Positions 16,734 to 25,572 of a stretch of 64,000 nt of DNA are shown in pieces. This DNA is from Ruminococcus_G sp050944435 (GTDB lineage: Bacteria; Bacillota; Clostridia; Lachnospirales; Lachnospiraceae): the NCBI GenBank assembly GCA_050944435.1, contig JBMNRB010000002.1, positions 124,001 through 188,000 of the forward strand, given 5' to 3'. The notes beneath the pieces are model-generated. The model had not been told where the DNA came from. It saw only the letters and a program-made list of their open reading frames with translations, and searched no databases. Positions within the stretch are counted from its first letter, which is position 1. The number at the start of each line of letters is the position of its first letter. The translations under genes and the position numbers were made by a program.

Positions 16734-17485
16734 AGCGGGTAATGCTGGTGGTGGCTTATGACGGAACTAATTACTGCGGCTGGCAGATTCAGGCCAATGG
16801 AAATACCGTGCAGGCGGAGCTGAATCGTCATCTGTCCCAGCTTTTAAAGGAACCCATTGAAACCATTGGAGCCAGCCGGACGGACGCCGGCGTTCATGCG
16901 CTGGGGAATGTGGCGGTTTTCGATACCTCTGCCCGAATGCCGGCGGAGAAAATTTCCTATGCATTGAACACACGTCTGCCGGAGGATATCCGTATTCAAT
17001 ATTCCGGAGAGGTTGCTCCCGATTTTCATCCCCGTTACTGCGACAGTGAGAAAACCTACGAGTATCGGATTCTGAACCGGCGGTTTCCCCTGCCCACAGC
17101 CAGATTTTATACGCATTTTTATCATTATGATTTGGATGTGGAGAAAATGCAGGAAGCGGCGGCATATTTGGTGGGGAAACATGATTTCGCCAGTTTCTGC
17201 GGCGCCAACGCCCAGGTAAAAACCACGGTGCGGGAAATTACAGAAATCCGGATTGACAGAAAAGAGGATGTGGTGACGATCCGGGTGAGCGGTCACGGAT
17301 TTCTCTACAATATGGTGCGGATTATCGCAGGCACATTGATTGAGATAGGAAATGGGCAGTATCCGCCCCGGCGAATGAAAGAGATACTGGAAGCCTGTGA
17401 CCGGCAGCAGGCAGGTCCCACAGCTCCGGCCCGGGGACTGACGCTGAAGGAGATTTTTTTTTTGGATCTAGAGAAAAGAAAATAA
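16730..17485 (+). CDS. truA: tRNA pseudouridine(38-40) synthase TruA
   Basis: 251-residue pseudouridine synthase that modifies uridines 38-40 in the anticodon stem-loop. The catalytic Asp is in SRTDAGVHALGN (about residue 52). Other motifs are YDGTNYCGWQIQ at the N-terminus and GHGFLYNMVRIIAGTL near the C-terminus. ATG overlaps the ecfT stop by 4 bases. In most Firmicutes rplM and rpsI follow directly. Here they are 19 kb away, beyond a catabolic island, and truA is closed by its own terminator. Confidence 0.96.
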   Translation: MKRVMLVVAYDGTNYCGWQIQANGNTVQAELNRHLSQLLKEPIETIGASRTDAGVHALGNVAVFDTSARMPAEKISYALNTRLPEDIRIQYSGEVAPDFHPRYCDSEKTYEYRILNRRFPLPTARFYTHFYHYDLDVEKMQEAAAYLVGKHDFASFCGANAQVKTTVREITEIRIDRKEDVVTIRVSGHGFLYNMVRIIAGTLIEIGNGQYPPRRMKEILEACDRQQAGPTAPARGLTLKEIFFLDLEKRK

Positions 17486-17531
17486 AAGGAGAGAATTTCA
17501 AAACCCTGGTGGTTTGGAATTCTCTCCTTTT
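17484..17531. terminator. Bidirectional terminator between truA and the island LacI gene
   Basis: AAAAGGAGAGAATT (17484-17497) and AATTCTCTCCTTTT (17518-17531) form a 14-bp perfect stem with further pairing inside the loop. A- and T-tracts flank it, so it can end both truA (+) and the convergent LacI gene (-). It marks the left border of the island. Confidence 0.88.
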
Positions 17532-17537
17532 TGAGAT

Positions 17538-18542
17538 TTAAAGTTTTTTTACACTGTCTCGCTCTTTTAGTGCAGGTGGAAACACAGCTTTTTGGCATAT
17601 GGGATGCTTGCTGTCGATCAATTTTAAGAGAATTTCAGCAGTTGCTTCTCCTAAAATTCTGGGACTCTGTGCAACAGTGGTTAATTTGACTTCGCCGCTG
17701 GTGGTGGCAGAGGTATCGTCGAAGCAGATAATACTCAGATCGTCTGGTACATGGATTTCATGTTTTTTTAATTCGTCTAAAAAAGAAGCGGCCATAATAT
17801 CATTGGCACAGAATACAGCAGTATATTGGCTAAGAAAATTTTCCCTTATAAAGTGCTGAGCAAAAGTTCTTCCGGACTGAGATTTGAGATCACCATAAAA
17901 TATATTGTTTTCTGAAAAAGGAATATTCGCATCTTCCAATGCCTCTTTGTAGCCTTTGAGTCTGTCAGAACTTGCTGTTGAATTTGCCGGACCTGCTAGG
18001 TGGGCAATTTTTTTATGACCTTTTTCAATCAGGTATTGAGTAGCCATATAACCGCCGCGTTCGTTATCAATACAGACGGAATTTAAATCCAGAGAACGGA
18101 TGATCCGGTTCACGAATACAAGAGGGATCGTATAATTTTTCAATAATTGAACAAAAGATGGAGTTTCAATAGCGGTTATCATGATGACACCGGAAAAGGA
18201 TTCTTTTTCTGCAAGGCGGAGTAATTCTTCGTCAGTATTGTGCTCGGTATCGGATAAGTAAATAGCTACGTGATAATTTGCGTCGCCCAAAATCTGATTG
18301 ATCATTGAAGCGATTTCCATATAAAACGGATTAAGTATATCGTCTACAATCACCATAACATGACGTTTGTAAAGCGAGTGGGATGGGGAAGGGTCTTTAT
18401 ATGGATAATTAAGGATTTTTACAGCGTCCATGACTTTAGCGTATGATTTCCCGTTAGGAGTAATTTTCCCAGACAGGACCCTGGAAACAGTGGAAGTAGA
18501 AACGCCGCTTTTTTTTGCGATATCGTAAATAGTTACGCTCAC
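17538..18542 (-). CDS. LacI-family transcriptional regulator of the island operon
   Basis: 334-residue LacI/GalR-type repressor. The HTH is at the very N-terminus (TIYDIAKKSGVSTSTVSRVL), followed by a hinge and a periplasmic-binding-protein-like effector domain (DDILNPFYMEIASMINQ, VFVNRIIRSLDLNSV, CFDDTSATTSGEVKLTTV). GTG at 18542 is chosen because AAGGAGG lies 9 bases upstream and the HTH begins right after it; the frame is open further upstream but lacks such signals. Divergent from the dehydrogenase at 18961 across a 418-base AT-rich region with operator-like dyads. The effector is probably the catabolised compound or an intermediate. Confidence 0.92.
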   Translation of the reverse strand: MSVTIYDIAKKSGVSTSTVSRVLSGKITPNGKSYAKVMDAVKILNYPYKDPSPSHSLYKRHVMVIVDDILNPFYMEIASMINQILGDANYHVAIYLSDTEHNTDEELLRLAEKESFSGVIMITAIETPSFVQLLKNYTIPLVFVNRIIRSLDLNSVCIDNERGGYMATQYLIEKGHKKIAHLAGPANSTASSDRLKGYKEALEDANIPFSENNIFYGDLKSQSGRTFAQHFIRENFLSQYTAVFCANDIMAASFLDELKKHEIHVPDDLSIICFDDTSATTSGEVKLTTVAQSPRILGEATAEILLKLIDSKHPICQKAVFPPALKERDSVKKL

Positions 18543-18611
18543 AGTGATTAACCTCCTTATGATAAAACAATAATTTAAGTATAGTATACACGAATGCGGT
18601 ACTTTTTCAAG

Positions 18612-18678
18612 TGCAAGTTGCAAAAAACACAAGCAAAATGCAAATTATAATGCAAAAATGCATATTTTAAATGCAAAA
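18612..18678. repeat. Cluster of TGCAA half-sites
   Basis: TGCAA 18612-18616, TTGCAA 18618-18623, ATGCAAA 18638-18644, ATGCAAAA 18650-18657, ATGCAT 18658-18663 and ATGCAAAA 18671-18678. The same half-site forms the arms of the dyad at 18919, which suggests binding sites for the adjacent LacI-type repressor. Confidence 0.5.
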
Positions 18679-18864
18679 AGTCATTGGAGAAAATAGTTTG
18701 AAAATTGTGAAATAAATAAAGAAATAGGAAGATATTGCCAATGATAGTGTTGAAAAACGAAGAAAATGTGATAATATTAACAAATAAATGCAATAGGAAA
18801 GATAAAAAAATGAAATAAATAACAAATATAAAACGCAATAAGTAGAAAATATTGTGCAATTATA

Positions 18865-18893
18865 TTGACAAAAACATTTTTGAATAGTATTAT
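18865..18893 (+). promoter_or_regulatory. Sigma-A promoter of the island operon
   Basis: TTGACA (18865-18870), a 17-base spacer and TATTAT (18888-18893). This is a full-consensus -35 and a good -10, about 65 bases upstream of the first start codon. Confidence 0.8.
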
Positions 18894-18918
18894 TTCATGT
18901 AAAGAAAGAAGAAAAAAG

Positions 18919-18934
18919 TTGCATTATATTGCAA
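18919..18934. promoter_or_regulatory. Operator-like dyad TTGCA-N6-TGCAA
   Basis: TTGCATTATATTGCAA has perfect 5-base arms. It lies about 19-34 bases downstream of the predicted transcription start of the island promoter, a classical blocking position for a LacI-family repressor. Confidence 0.6.
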
Positions 18935-18960
18935 AGAATATGAAATAAGGAGGGGTGAGT

Positions 18961-19977
18961 ATGCTTTCTGTTCTATGTACGAAAAAGGGACAGCTGAAAA
19001 ACATTAATGGAAAAATACCATTTCCGGAGGAGAACGAATTACTGATAAAAATTCATCAGTGTGGTATATGTGGTTCGGACATACAAATCTACCATGGACA
19101 GCATCCATATGCGAAAAAACCTCTTGTCATGGGGCATGAATGTATAGCTGAAGTAGTTAAAACAGGGAAAAATGTTAAAAATGTTATAAAGGGTGATTGG
19201 ATCACAGTTCAGCCGCAGGTATTTTGCGGTGAATGTCCGGAATGTAATTCAGGTCATACTAATGTATGTGAGAACATGAAGTTTATGGGGGTTCATATTG
19301 ATGGCTTTTTTTCCGAGTATGCGGTAGTTCCGGAATGGAATGCGATTAAGTTGGACAACAGTGAGAATAGTGATGCGGCAATGCTGACAGAGCCGGCTGC
19401 GGTTGCGGTTAATGCTTCCAGACGTGCGGGTATACAGCCGGGGATGTATGTCGTAGTAATTGGAGCGGGAACAATTGGCAATTTAACCGCTCAGGTTTGT
19501 CGGCAAATGGGAGCAAAAGTTTTGATAACAGATATTCAGGACAGTAAGCTTGACTTTGCAAAGAAATGCGATATTGATTACTGCATTAATACTTCGGATA
19601 TGGATTTGAAGCAGGGAATAAAAAAAGGGTTTGGTGAAAAACAGGCAGATTTGATTATAGATTGCGCGGCGGTGTCTGGGGTTTTCGGACAAATGGTACA
19701 GTGTGCAATGGGCGGGTCCAAAATCGTGCTTGTAGGCAATTATAAAAAAGAGGTAACCATTGATTTGTCTAAAATTCAGAGGAAAGAAATCGATATACGA
19801 GGAGTTATGCAATATAACCGGAATGACTTCGTAGGAGCTATTCAGTTATTGAAGCATCGTCATATTAAAACGGAAGGGATGATTTCGGAACGTTTTTCCC
19901 TGGAAAATTTGGGTAAGGCGTTTACTTATATTGAGGAACATCCGGAAGTTATGAAAGTAGCAATTATGATGGAGTGA
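18961..19977 (+). CDS. Zinc-dependent medium-chain alcohol/polyol dehydrogenase
   Basis: 338-residue medium-chain dehydrogenase (sorbitol/threonine dehydrogenase-like). Catalytic zinc ligands are visible in QCGICGSDIQIYHG (Cys) and MGHE (His, Glu). The four structural-zinc Cys are in CGECPECNSGHTNVCE, and the NAD(P) site is VVVIGAGTIGN. ATG 18961 fits the AAGGAGG spacing better than the in-frame GTG at 18955. First gene of the LacI-controlled operon. By family it oxidises a secondary alcohol in a polyol or sugar acid to a ketone, possibly making a ketose-like substrate for the transketolase encoded next. That order of reactions is inferred from context only. Confidence 0.9.
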   Translation: MLSVLCTKKGQLKNINGKIPFPEENELLIKIHQCGICGSDIQIYHGQHPYAKKPLVMGHECIAEVVKTGKNVKNVIKGDWITVQPQVFCGECPECNSGHTNVCENMKFMGVHIDGFFSEYAVVPEWNAIKLDNSENSDAAMLTEPAAVAVNASRRAGIQPGMYVVVIGAGTIGNLTAQVCRQMGAKVLITDIQDSKLDFAKKCDIDYCINTSDMDLKQGIKKGFGEKQADLIIDCAAVSGVFGQMVQCAMGGSKIVLVGNYKKEVTIDLSKIQRKEIDIRGVMQYNRNDFVGAIQLLKHRHIKTEGMISERFSLENLGKAFTYIEEHPEVMKVAIMME

Positions 19978-20024
19978 TTCGGTACGCTATGAAATAATCT
20001 TCAGTTAAAGGGCAGGGTGTTTAT

Positions 20025-20882
20025 ATGGAGAAAGAGATCAATGTAAAAAAAATACGACGGTTCAGTGCAGATATTCGTATTCAAACGATAAAAGGTCTTG
20101 CAGCGTCTGTTGGTTTCGGGCATATTGGTGGATCTATGTCGGTTGCAGACGTACTGGCTGTGCTTTACGGAGCGGTTATGAATGTAAGACCGGAAGAACC
20201 CGGTTGGCCGGATAGAGATTATCTTGTTTTATCAAAAGGACACTGCGGACCGGCGCTGTATGCTGCGTTAGCGCTTAAAGGCTATTATCCGGTAACGTGG
20301 CTGGAAACGATTAATAAGCCGGATACACGTCTTCCCAGCCATGCAGATGGAAAGAGAACTCCCGGTATTGATATATCAACAGGTTCTCTGGGCCAGGGAA
20401 TATCAGCGGCGGTTGGGATTGCTCTGGGGAATGATTTACAGGGAAAAAGTAACGATACGTATTGCATTGTCGGAGACGGAGAATGTCAGGAAGGACAGGT
20501 ATGGGAAGGAATTATGTTTGCTGTTCATCGGAAGCTGGGGCATTTAATTATATTTGTTGACAATAATAAAAAGCAGTTGGATGGACCGGTAGAAAAGATT
20601 CAGAGACAAGGAGATCTGAAAAAGAAATTTGCGTCATTTGGGTGTCATGTACAGGAAGTCTGTGGATATGATTATGAGGAAATATACAACGCCATCCAGG
20701 AAGCGAAACAAACCAGTAATTGTCCTTCAGTAATCATACTTGATACGGTTAAAGGACTGGGCTGTGATTTCGCGGAAAAAGAATCATTTAATCACTATAT
20801 GACGTTTGATGTAAAAAAAGCACAAGAAGCTTGTGATGAAATAGAAAGGCGGCTGACCGCAGGCACTTATCCAAAGGGGTGA
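20025..20882 (+). CDS. Transketolase, N-terminal (TPP-binding) subunit
   Basis: 285-residue half-transketolase carrying the pyrophosphate-binding domain of the thiamine-dependent enzyme. Visible motifs are GFGHIGGSMSVADVLAVLYG, the LSKGHCGPALYAAL His loop, GSLGQGISAAVGIALG, and the TPP/Mg motif beginning GDGECQEG and ending near DNNKKQLDGP. The enzyme moves a two-carbon ketol unit between a ketose and an aldose. The other half is encoded by the next gene, overlapping it at the stop. Split transketolases are frequent in Clostridia and several are recruited to dedicated catabolic pathways, for example SqwGH in sulfoquinovose breakdown. Confidence 0.93.
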   Translation: MEKEINVKKIRRFSADIRIQTIKGLAASVGFGHIGGSMSVADVLAVLYGAVMNVRPEEPGWPDRDYLVLSKGHCGPALYAALALKGYYPVTWLETINKPDTRLPSHADGKRTPGIDISTGSLGQGISAAVGIALGNDLQGKSNDTYCIVGDGECQEGQVWEGIMFAVHRKLGHLIIFVDNNKKQLDGPVEKIQRQGDLKKKFASFGCHVQEVCGYDYEEIYNAIQEAKQTSNCPSVIILDTVKGLGCDFAEKESFNHYMTFDVKKAQEACDEIERRLTAGTYPKG

Positions 20883-20887
20883 AACGA

Positions 20888-21856
20888 ATGATTAAAATTT
20901 TGGAAAACGTACAAGAAGATCCGCAAGAAATGCGAAAAAGCTATTGTGAGGCGTTGATTGCAGCTGCAGGTGAAAATGAAAAACTGATAGTACTGGATTG
21001 TGATTTATCGAGTTCAGTAGGAACAAAAAAATTTTATGAGATATATCCGGAACGTGCAATTAATTGTGGAATTGAAGAAGAAAATGCCTGCGGTGTGGCG
21101 GCGGGGCTTTCTGTTACTGGCTTTGTTCCTTTCTTGCACAGTTTTGCAGTTTTTACAACAAGACGTATGTGTGATCAGGTTTTTCTTTCCTGCGCATATG
21201 CAGGGCAGAATGTAAAACTCATTGGAGGCGATGCGGGAGTAAGCGCCGGGTTCAACGGAGGGACACATATGGCGTTCGAAGATATTGGGATTATGCGCAG
21301 TATTCCGGAAGTTTCTATTATTGAGCCGACAGATGGAATAATGATGCGAAATCTCATACCAAAGATTGCAGCGCGATACGGTGTGGATTATATTCGTATG
21401 CCGAGGAAAACTGTTCAGAAAGTATATGAAGACGGCTCAGATTTTACGATAGGGGAAGCAGTGCTTGCACGAGAAGGGAGGGATGTGTCAATTATTGCAA
21501 GTGGGATTATGGTTGCAGAAGCATTGCAGGCAGCGAAGGAACTGGAAAAAGATGGAGTGTCGGCCGAAGTGATTGATATGTTTACAATTAAGCCACTCGA
21601 CAAAGCGGCGGTAATATGCAGCGCCGGAAAAACGGGAGCAGTAGTTACAGCAGAAAATCATAACATCATAGGGGGGCTGGGTTCTGCAGTAGCTGAGGTT
21701 TTGGGAGAAAATAAACCAGTGCCCGTGGAACGGGTTGGGATAATGGATCAGTTCGGTGTTGTAGGTACACAGGAATATCTGATGCGGCATTTCGGGATTA
21801 CATCACGCCAGATTGTTGAGAAAGCAAAGAAGGCAATAGCAAGGAAATTAAACTGA
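20888..21856 (+). CDS. Transketolase, C-terminal (Pyr-binding) subunit
   Basis: About 322-residue partner of the preceding gene product, with the pyrimidine-binding domain and C-terminal domain. The activating Glu is in GIEEENACGVAAGLS. The substrate channel region FLHSFAVFTTRR and the C-terminal AENHNIIGGLGSAVAEVL are family-typical. Start is either ATG 20888 (AAGGGG 8 bases away) or GTG 20879 overlapping the upstream stop (325 residues). Together the two chains would form one active transketolase, and tight coupling supports a 1:1 complex. Confidence 0.93.
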   Translation: MIKILENVQEDPQEMRKSYCEALIAAAGENEKLIVLDCDLSSSVGTKKFYEIYPERAINCGIEEENACGVAAGLSVTGFVPFLHSFAVFTTRRMCDQVFLSCAYAGQNVKLIGGDAGVSAGFNGGTHMAFEDIGIMRSIPEVSIIEPTDGIMMRNLIPKIAARYGVDYIRMPRKTVQKVYEDGSDFTIGEAVLAREGRDVSIIASGIMVAEALQAAKELEKDGVSAEVIDMFTIKPLDKAAVICSAGKTGAVVTAENHNIIGGLGSAVAEVLGENKPVPVERVGIMDQFGVVGTQEYLMRHFGITSRQIVEKAKKAIARKLN

Positions 21857-21868
21857 GGAGGACAAGAG

Positions 21869-23383
21869 ATGGAAGCGGAAAAATTGCGGTTGTTTATTAA
21901 TGGGGAATTTGTGGAGTCCAAGACAGACAAGTACATGCCCGTATTCAACCCAAGTACGGGGGAAGTTCAGGCAGAGGCACCCTGCTGTACAAGAGAAGAG
22001 GTGGAATGGGCAGTGCAGGCTGCACAGGATGCGTTTCACGGTTGGAGGGACACACCAGTAATGAAACGTGTTCAGGTTCTTTATAATTTCAGAGATCTTC
22101 TCATAAAGCATTACGATGAATTAACAGAATTATGTGCAAGAGAGCACGGAAAAAACTGGGCAGAATCAGCAGGGGATATTGCAAAGGTAAAAGAACCGGT
22201 TGAGTTGGCCTGTGGAGTTCCTTCTTTAATGATGGGGGAATCTCTTATGAATACATCCAGTGGATATGACACAGTATTATACAGAGAACCGTTGGGTGTA
22301 TTTGCGGGAATTGCACCGTTTAATTTTCCGGGTATGATTCCTATGGGATGGATGACGCCTCTTTGTATTGCTACTGGAAATACTATTGTAATAAAAGCGG
22401 CCTCAAAGACACCGATGACCTCTTTGCGCTGTGCAGAATTATGGAAAGAAGCGGGACTTCCTAATGGAGTGTTAAATGTGGTGACCTGTTCGCGGAAAGA
22501 ATCTGAGTTGTTTTTAACACATGAAGCGGTTAAAGGAATCAGTTTTGTGGGAACGACAGGGGTTGGAAAACATGTATATGAAATTGCGGCCGCTCATGGG
22601 AAACGTGTACAGGCACAGACAGAAGCGAAAAATCATGCGCTTGTTCTGGAAGATGCCATTATTGAATCTACGGCCAAAAGTATCATAAACTCAGCTTTTG
22701 GATGTGCAGGGGAAAGATGCATGGCACTTCCGGTGGTTGTCGTACAGGAATCTATTGCGGATGTGCTTGTATCGAAAGTTGTTGAACTAGCAAAGAAATT
22801 GAAGATAGGGCCTGCCTATGATAAAGATACTCAGCTTGGCCCCCTTGTGACAGAAGAACACAGAAAAAGTGTAATAAAATGGATTGAAAAAGGAGTGGAA
22901 GAAGGAGCGCAGCTTGTACTGGACGGTCGGGATGTAGTAGTCCCAGGATACGAAAATGGTTTTTACTTAGGACCGACAATCTTTGATCACGTTACAGCTG
23001 ATATGTCTGTGGGAGACTGTGAAATTTTTGGACCAGTGCTTTGTTTTAAACGGGTGAAAGATTTTGAAGAGGGACTGCTGCTCATGAACAGTAATCAGTT
23101 TGCAAATGGCTCTGCTATTTTCACGCAAAGCGGATATTACAGCCGGGAGTTTGCAAGAAGGACGGACGGAGGAATGGTGGGGATTAATGTAGGAATTCCG
23201 GTGCCGGTGGGTATTTTCCCGTTCTGTGGGCATAAAGATTCGTTTTTTGGGGATTTACATGTTCTGGGAAAAGACGGCGTCAGATTTTTTACAGAAGAAA
23301 AAGCGGTGACCACACATTGGCTGCATCCGGAAACAAAAGAGGTAAATGTTGACACTTGGGAAGGATCTGTCGGCGGATCATGA
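21869..23383 (+). CDS. CoA-acylating aldehyde dehydrogenase, MmsA/IolA-like
   Basis: 504-residue member of the methylmalonate/malonate-semialdehyde dehydrogenase branch of the ALDH superfamily. It has the N-terminal FINGEFVES opening, FNFPGMIPMGWMTPLCIATG, and the catalytic Cys in AFGCAGERCMALPVVV, the ERCMA form typical of the CoA-dependent MMSDH group. Such enzymes convert a semialdehyde and CoA to an acyl-CoA, often with decarboxylation (malonate semialdehyde to acetyl-CoA, methylmalonate semialdehyde to propionyl-CoA), making NADH. GAGGAGG ribosome binding site. Its place after the dehydrogenase and transketolase suggests it handles the aldehyde released by those steps. The actual substrate is not known. 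Confidence 0.9.
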   Translation: MEAEKLRLFINGEFVESKTDKYMPVFNPSTGEVQAEAPCCTREEVEWAVQAAQDAFHGWRDTPVMKRVQVLYNFRDLLIKHYDELTELCAREHGKNWAESAGDIAKVKEPVELACGVPSLMMGESLMNTSSGYDTVLYREPLGVFAGIAPFNFPGMIPMGWMTPLCIATGNTIVIKAASKTPMTSLRCAELWKEAGLPNGVLNVVTCSRKESELFLTHEAVKGISFVGTTGVGKHVYEIAAAHGKRVQAQTEAKNHALVLEDAIIESTAKSIINSAFGCAGERCMALPVVVVQESIADVLVSKVVELAKKLKIGPAYDKDTQLGPLVTEEHRKSVIKWIEKGVEEGAQLVLDGRDVVVPGYENGFYLGPTIFDHVTADMSVGDCEIFGPVLCFKRVKDFEEGLLLMNSNQFANGSAIFTQSGYYSREFARRTDGGMVGINVGIPVPVGIFPFCGHKDSFFGDLHVLGKDGVRFFTEEKAVTTHWLHPETKEVNVDTWEGSVGGS

Positions 23384-23433
23384 GAAAATGGAAGTGAGCT
23401 GCGGGCGACAATTGATATGATGGAGGTGTATCT

Positions 23434-24630
23434 ATGAAAAAACTATTTACTGTTGGACTGACATTTTTATTGACTTTTTCTCTGGCAGCGTGTGCGCGGA
23501 ACGATGCGGCTTCTGATGAAAATATTTCATCGGAAAACGAAGACAATTCATCTTCGTCTTCGTCGGACGATGTAATAAAAATAGGGATGTATATGCCGTT
23601 GACAGGAGACTCTTCTACGTTGGGGCAAAACTGCTATAATGCTGCACAGCTTGCGGTTGAACAGATTAATGAAGAAGGAGGATTGTTGGGGAAACAATTT
23701 GAACTAATCTGTTACGATGATCAGTCTTCAACAGAGCAGGCAGTCAAAAATGTTTCACGTTTGATTGATGAAGACCATGTGGATGCGATTATCGGTTCTC
23801 TGCACTCGGGGAATATCAAAGCTACGGGCGATATTATTGAGAAAGCCGGAATTGTCGAAATTGGAACGGGAATTGCAGTTGATTGGCTTCAGCAGGGATG
23901 GACTTATCTGTTTCGTTCTCTGGCCAATACCGAGTGTTCGAATACCTCATTAATTGAGTATTGTATTGACAATGATCTGACAGAGATTGCAATTTTTAAT
24001 TCACAGGATGAATATGGAACCGATACGGCTGAGGTTTTCGAAACGGTATGTCAAGATTACCCTATTGAAGTTGTTGCTCATGAAACTTTTAATCCGGGCG
24101 ACAGTGATTTTACAGGACAGATGTCTAAAATTAATTCTATGGAGCCGGATGCAGTGTTTATTTCAGCCGTTCAAAATGATCTTGGTTCCATCATCAAACA
24201 GCTCCGTCTGGCAGGGTATGAAGGTTATATCCTGGGAGATATTGCGATGGGAAATGCCGAAGTAATTGATATTGCTCAAGATGCGACGAACGGTTGTATT
24301 TTTTCCGCTCAGTATGTGATTCCGGATAAACCTGAAAATGCAGAAAATGAAATGCTCGTTGATTTTTATGAATCATATGTGGAAATGTTTAATGAGATGC
24401 CTACTTCAGACTGCGCATTGCGCACATACGATGCCTGCCTGATTCTTTTCGAAGGAATCCGAAACGCTGAATCTGTGGACGGAGAGGCGCTTAAAAAGGG
24501 AATAACAGAAATCAGCGGAAAAGAATTCTTGGGCGGTACATTTGATTTTACTGATGGTACGGGAGAAGGAATTCATACGCAAAGATTATACATTATCAAT
24601 GATGGAGAGATTGAGCTTCTGCAGGGATAG
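23434..24630 (+). CDS. Branched-chain amino acid-type ABC transporter, substrate-binding lipoprotein
   Basis: 398-residue LivK-type (type I periplasmic binding fold) lipoprotein. Lipobox is SLAAC with Cys near residue 20. A Ser/Glu/Asp-rich linker follows (SSSSSS tract), and the mature domain opens IKIGMYMPLTGDSSTLGQ, with IGSLHSGNIKATGD and GDSDFTGQMSKINSMEPDAV family motifs. The family binds Leu/Ile/Val but also amides, urea, aromatic acids and other small ligands. Its neighbours here are catabolic, so the ligand is probably the island substrate rather than an amino acid. GGAGG ribosome binding site. Confidence 0.92.
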   Translation: MKKLFTVGLTFLLTFSLAACARNDAASDENISSENEDNSSSSSSDDVIKIGMYMPLTGDSSTLGQNCYNAAQLAVEQINEEGGLLGKQFELICYDDQSSTEQAVKNVSRLIDEDHVDAIIGSLHSGNIKATGDIIEKAGIVEIGTGIAVDWLQQGWTYLFRSLANTECSNTSLIEYCIDNDLTEIAIFNSQDEYGTDTAEVFETVCQDYPIEVVAHETFNPGDSDFTGQMSKINSMEPDAVFISAVQNDLGSIIKQLRLAGYEGYILGDIAMGNAEVIDIAQDATNGCIFSAQYVIPDKPENAENEMLVDFYESYVEMFNEMPTSDCALRTYDACLILFEGIRNAESVDGEALKKGITEISGKEFLGGTFDFTDGTGEGIHTQRLYIINDGEIELLQG

Positions 24631-24685
24631 CAGATACACAGTCGCTTATTCCAGAGATGACTTTTGGGGAAAGGAATGGGGTAGT

Positions 24686-25555
24686 ATGTTTTGGACTTTA
24701 TTAATTGGCGCGATCAGTCTTGGATGTATCTACGGACTCGTTGGCCTGGGGTATAGTTTGATTTATAAAGCCAGTGGTCAGATGACTTTTGCTCAGGGCG
24801 AGATCTTGATGCTGGGAGCTTTTTTAACTCTGGTATTTTATAAAACACTGGGATTTCCTTTTATTCTTTCTTTTCTGCTTGGTGCCTTTCTTATGTTTGT
24901 TTTTGGCATGCTTCTGGAAAAACTGGTGATACGAAGGTTGGTGAACCGAAAAGCGGACGTTATTTTTGTTGTTTTGGCAACGATTGGTCTTTCGTTTGTT
25001 CTTCAAAATTTTGCGATGGCTGTCTGGGGGTCCAATACAACAACTTTTCCCCAGATTTTTTCAAAAGGTGTAGTCAGTGTTTTTGGGGTCAATGTACAGC
25101 CGGAATCGATTTTTGGTATTGTGTTGGCGGTGGCATTGATGATACTGGTTCATGTTTTCATGACAAAAACAAGATATGGAACAGCTATGCGTGCTGCTTC
25201 TCAAAATCCCATGGCAGCCAATGCCATGGGAATCAATACCAACCGTACCACGGCGCTGACCTGGGGAATTGCCTGCGTTCTGACTGCTTTTGCGGGAGTG
25301 ATTGTAGGACCGCTTTACGGGGCCAGTTATACAATGGGGTCAATGATTGGAACGAAGGGGTTTGTAGCTGCTGTTCTTGGTGGTTACGGAAATATGTATG
25401 GGGCTATTATCGGAGGGTTAATCATTGGGATACTTGAAACGATGACATCGGGTTATATTTCATCATCTTATAAAGACATCGTTGTTTTTGCCGTATTGAT
25501 TGTAGTTTTGTATATCAAGCCGTCCGGAATTCTCAATGAGAAAGTGTCCGCGTGA
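24686..25555 (+). CDS. Branched-chain amino acid-type ABC transporter permease, LivH-like
   Basis: 289-residue inner membrane permease with about eight helices and the LivH motif GLGYSLIYKASGQMTFAQGE near the N-terminus, plus the EAA-like segment AASQNPMAANAMGIN. ATG 24686 is used: it follows GGAATGGGG and lies 55 bases after the binding-protein stop. The frame is open upstream, but there it overlaps the binding-protein gene. Pairs with the LivM-like protein that begins 17 bases further on. Confidence 0.92.
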   Translation: MFWTLLIGAISLGCIYGLVGLGYSLIYKASGQMTFAQGEILMLGAFLTLVFYKTLGFPFILSFLLGAFLMFVFGMLLEKLVIRRLVNRKADVIFVVLATIGLSFVLQNFAMAVWGSNTTTFPQIFSKGVVSVFGVNVQPESIFGIVLAVALMILVHVFMTKTRYGTAMRAASQNPMAANAMGINTNRTTALTWGIACVLTAFAGVIVGPLYGASYTMGSMIGTKGFVAAVLGGYGNMYGAIIGGLIIGILETMTSGYISSSYKDIVVFAVLIVVLYIKPSGILNEKVSA

Positions 25556-25572
25556 CAGATGGGGGTGAAAGT

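Larger units (their letters stand above)
18543..18954. promoter_or_regulatory. Divergent AT-rich control region of the island
   Basis: A 412-base non-coding stretch, much richer in A/T than its surroundings. It contains a cluster of TGCAA/ATGCAAA half-sites at 18612-18678, a sigma-A promoter at 18865-18893 firing rightward, and an operator-like dyad at 18919-18934. An ATTG-TG-CAAT palindrome (18851-18860) also lies just upstream of the -35 box. No ORF is convincing in it. Confidence 0.7.

Noticed and set aside
18961..23383. Assignment of the island as a sulfoquinovose (sulfo-transketolase) pathway
   Set aside because: Only the split transketolase and an aldehyde dehydrogenase resemble it. 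No sulfoquinovosidase, isomerase or sulfolactaldehyde enzymes, and the ALDH is of the CoA-acylating MMSDH type.
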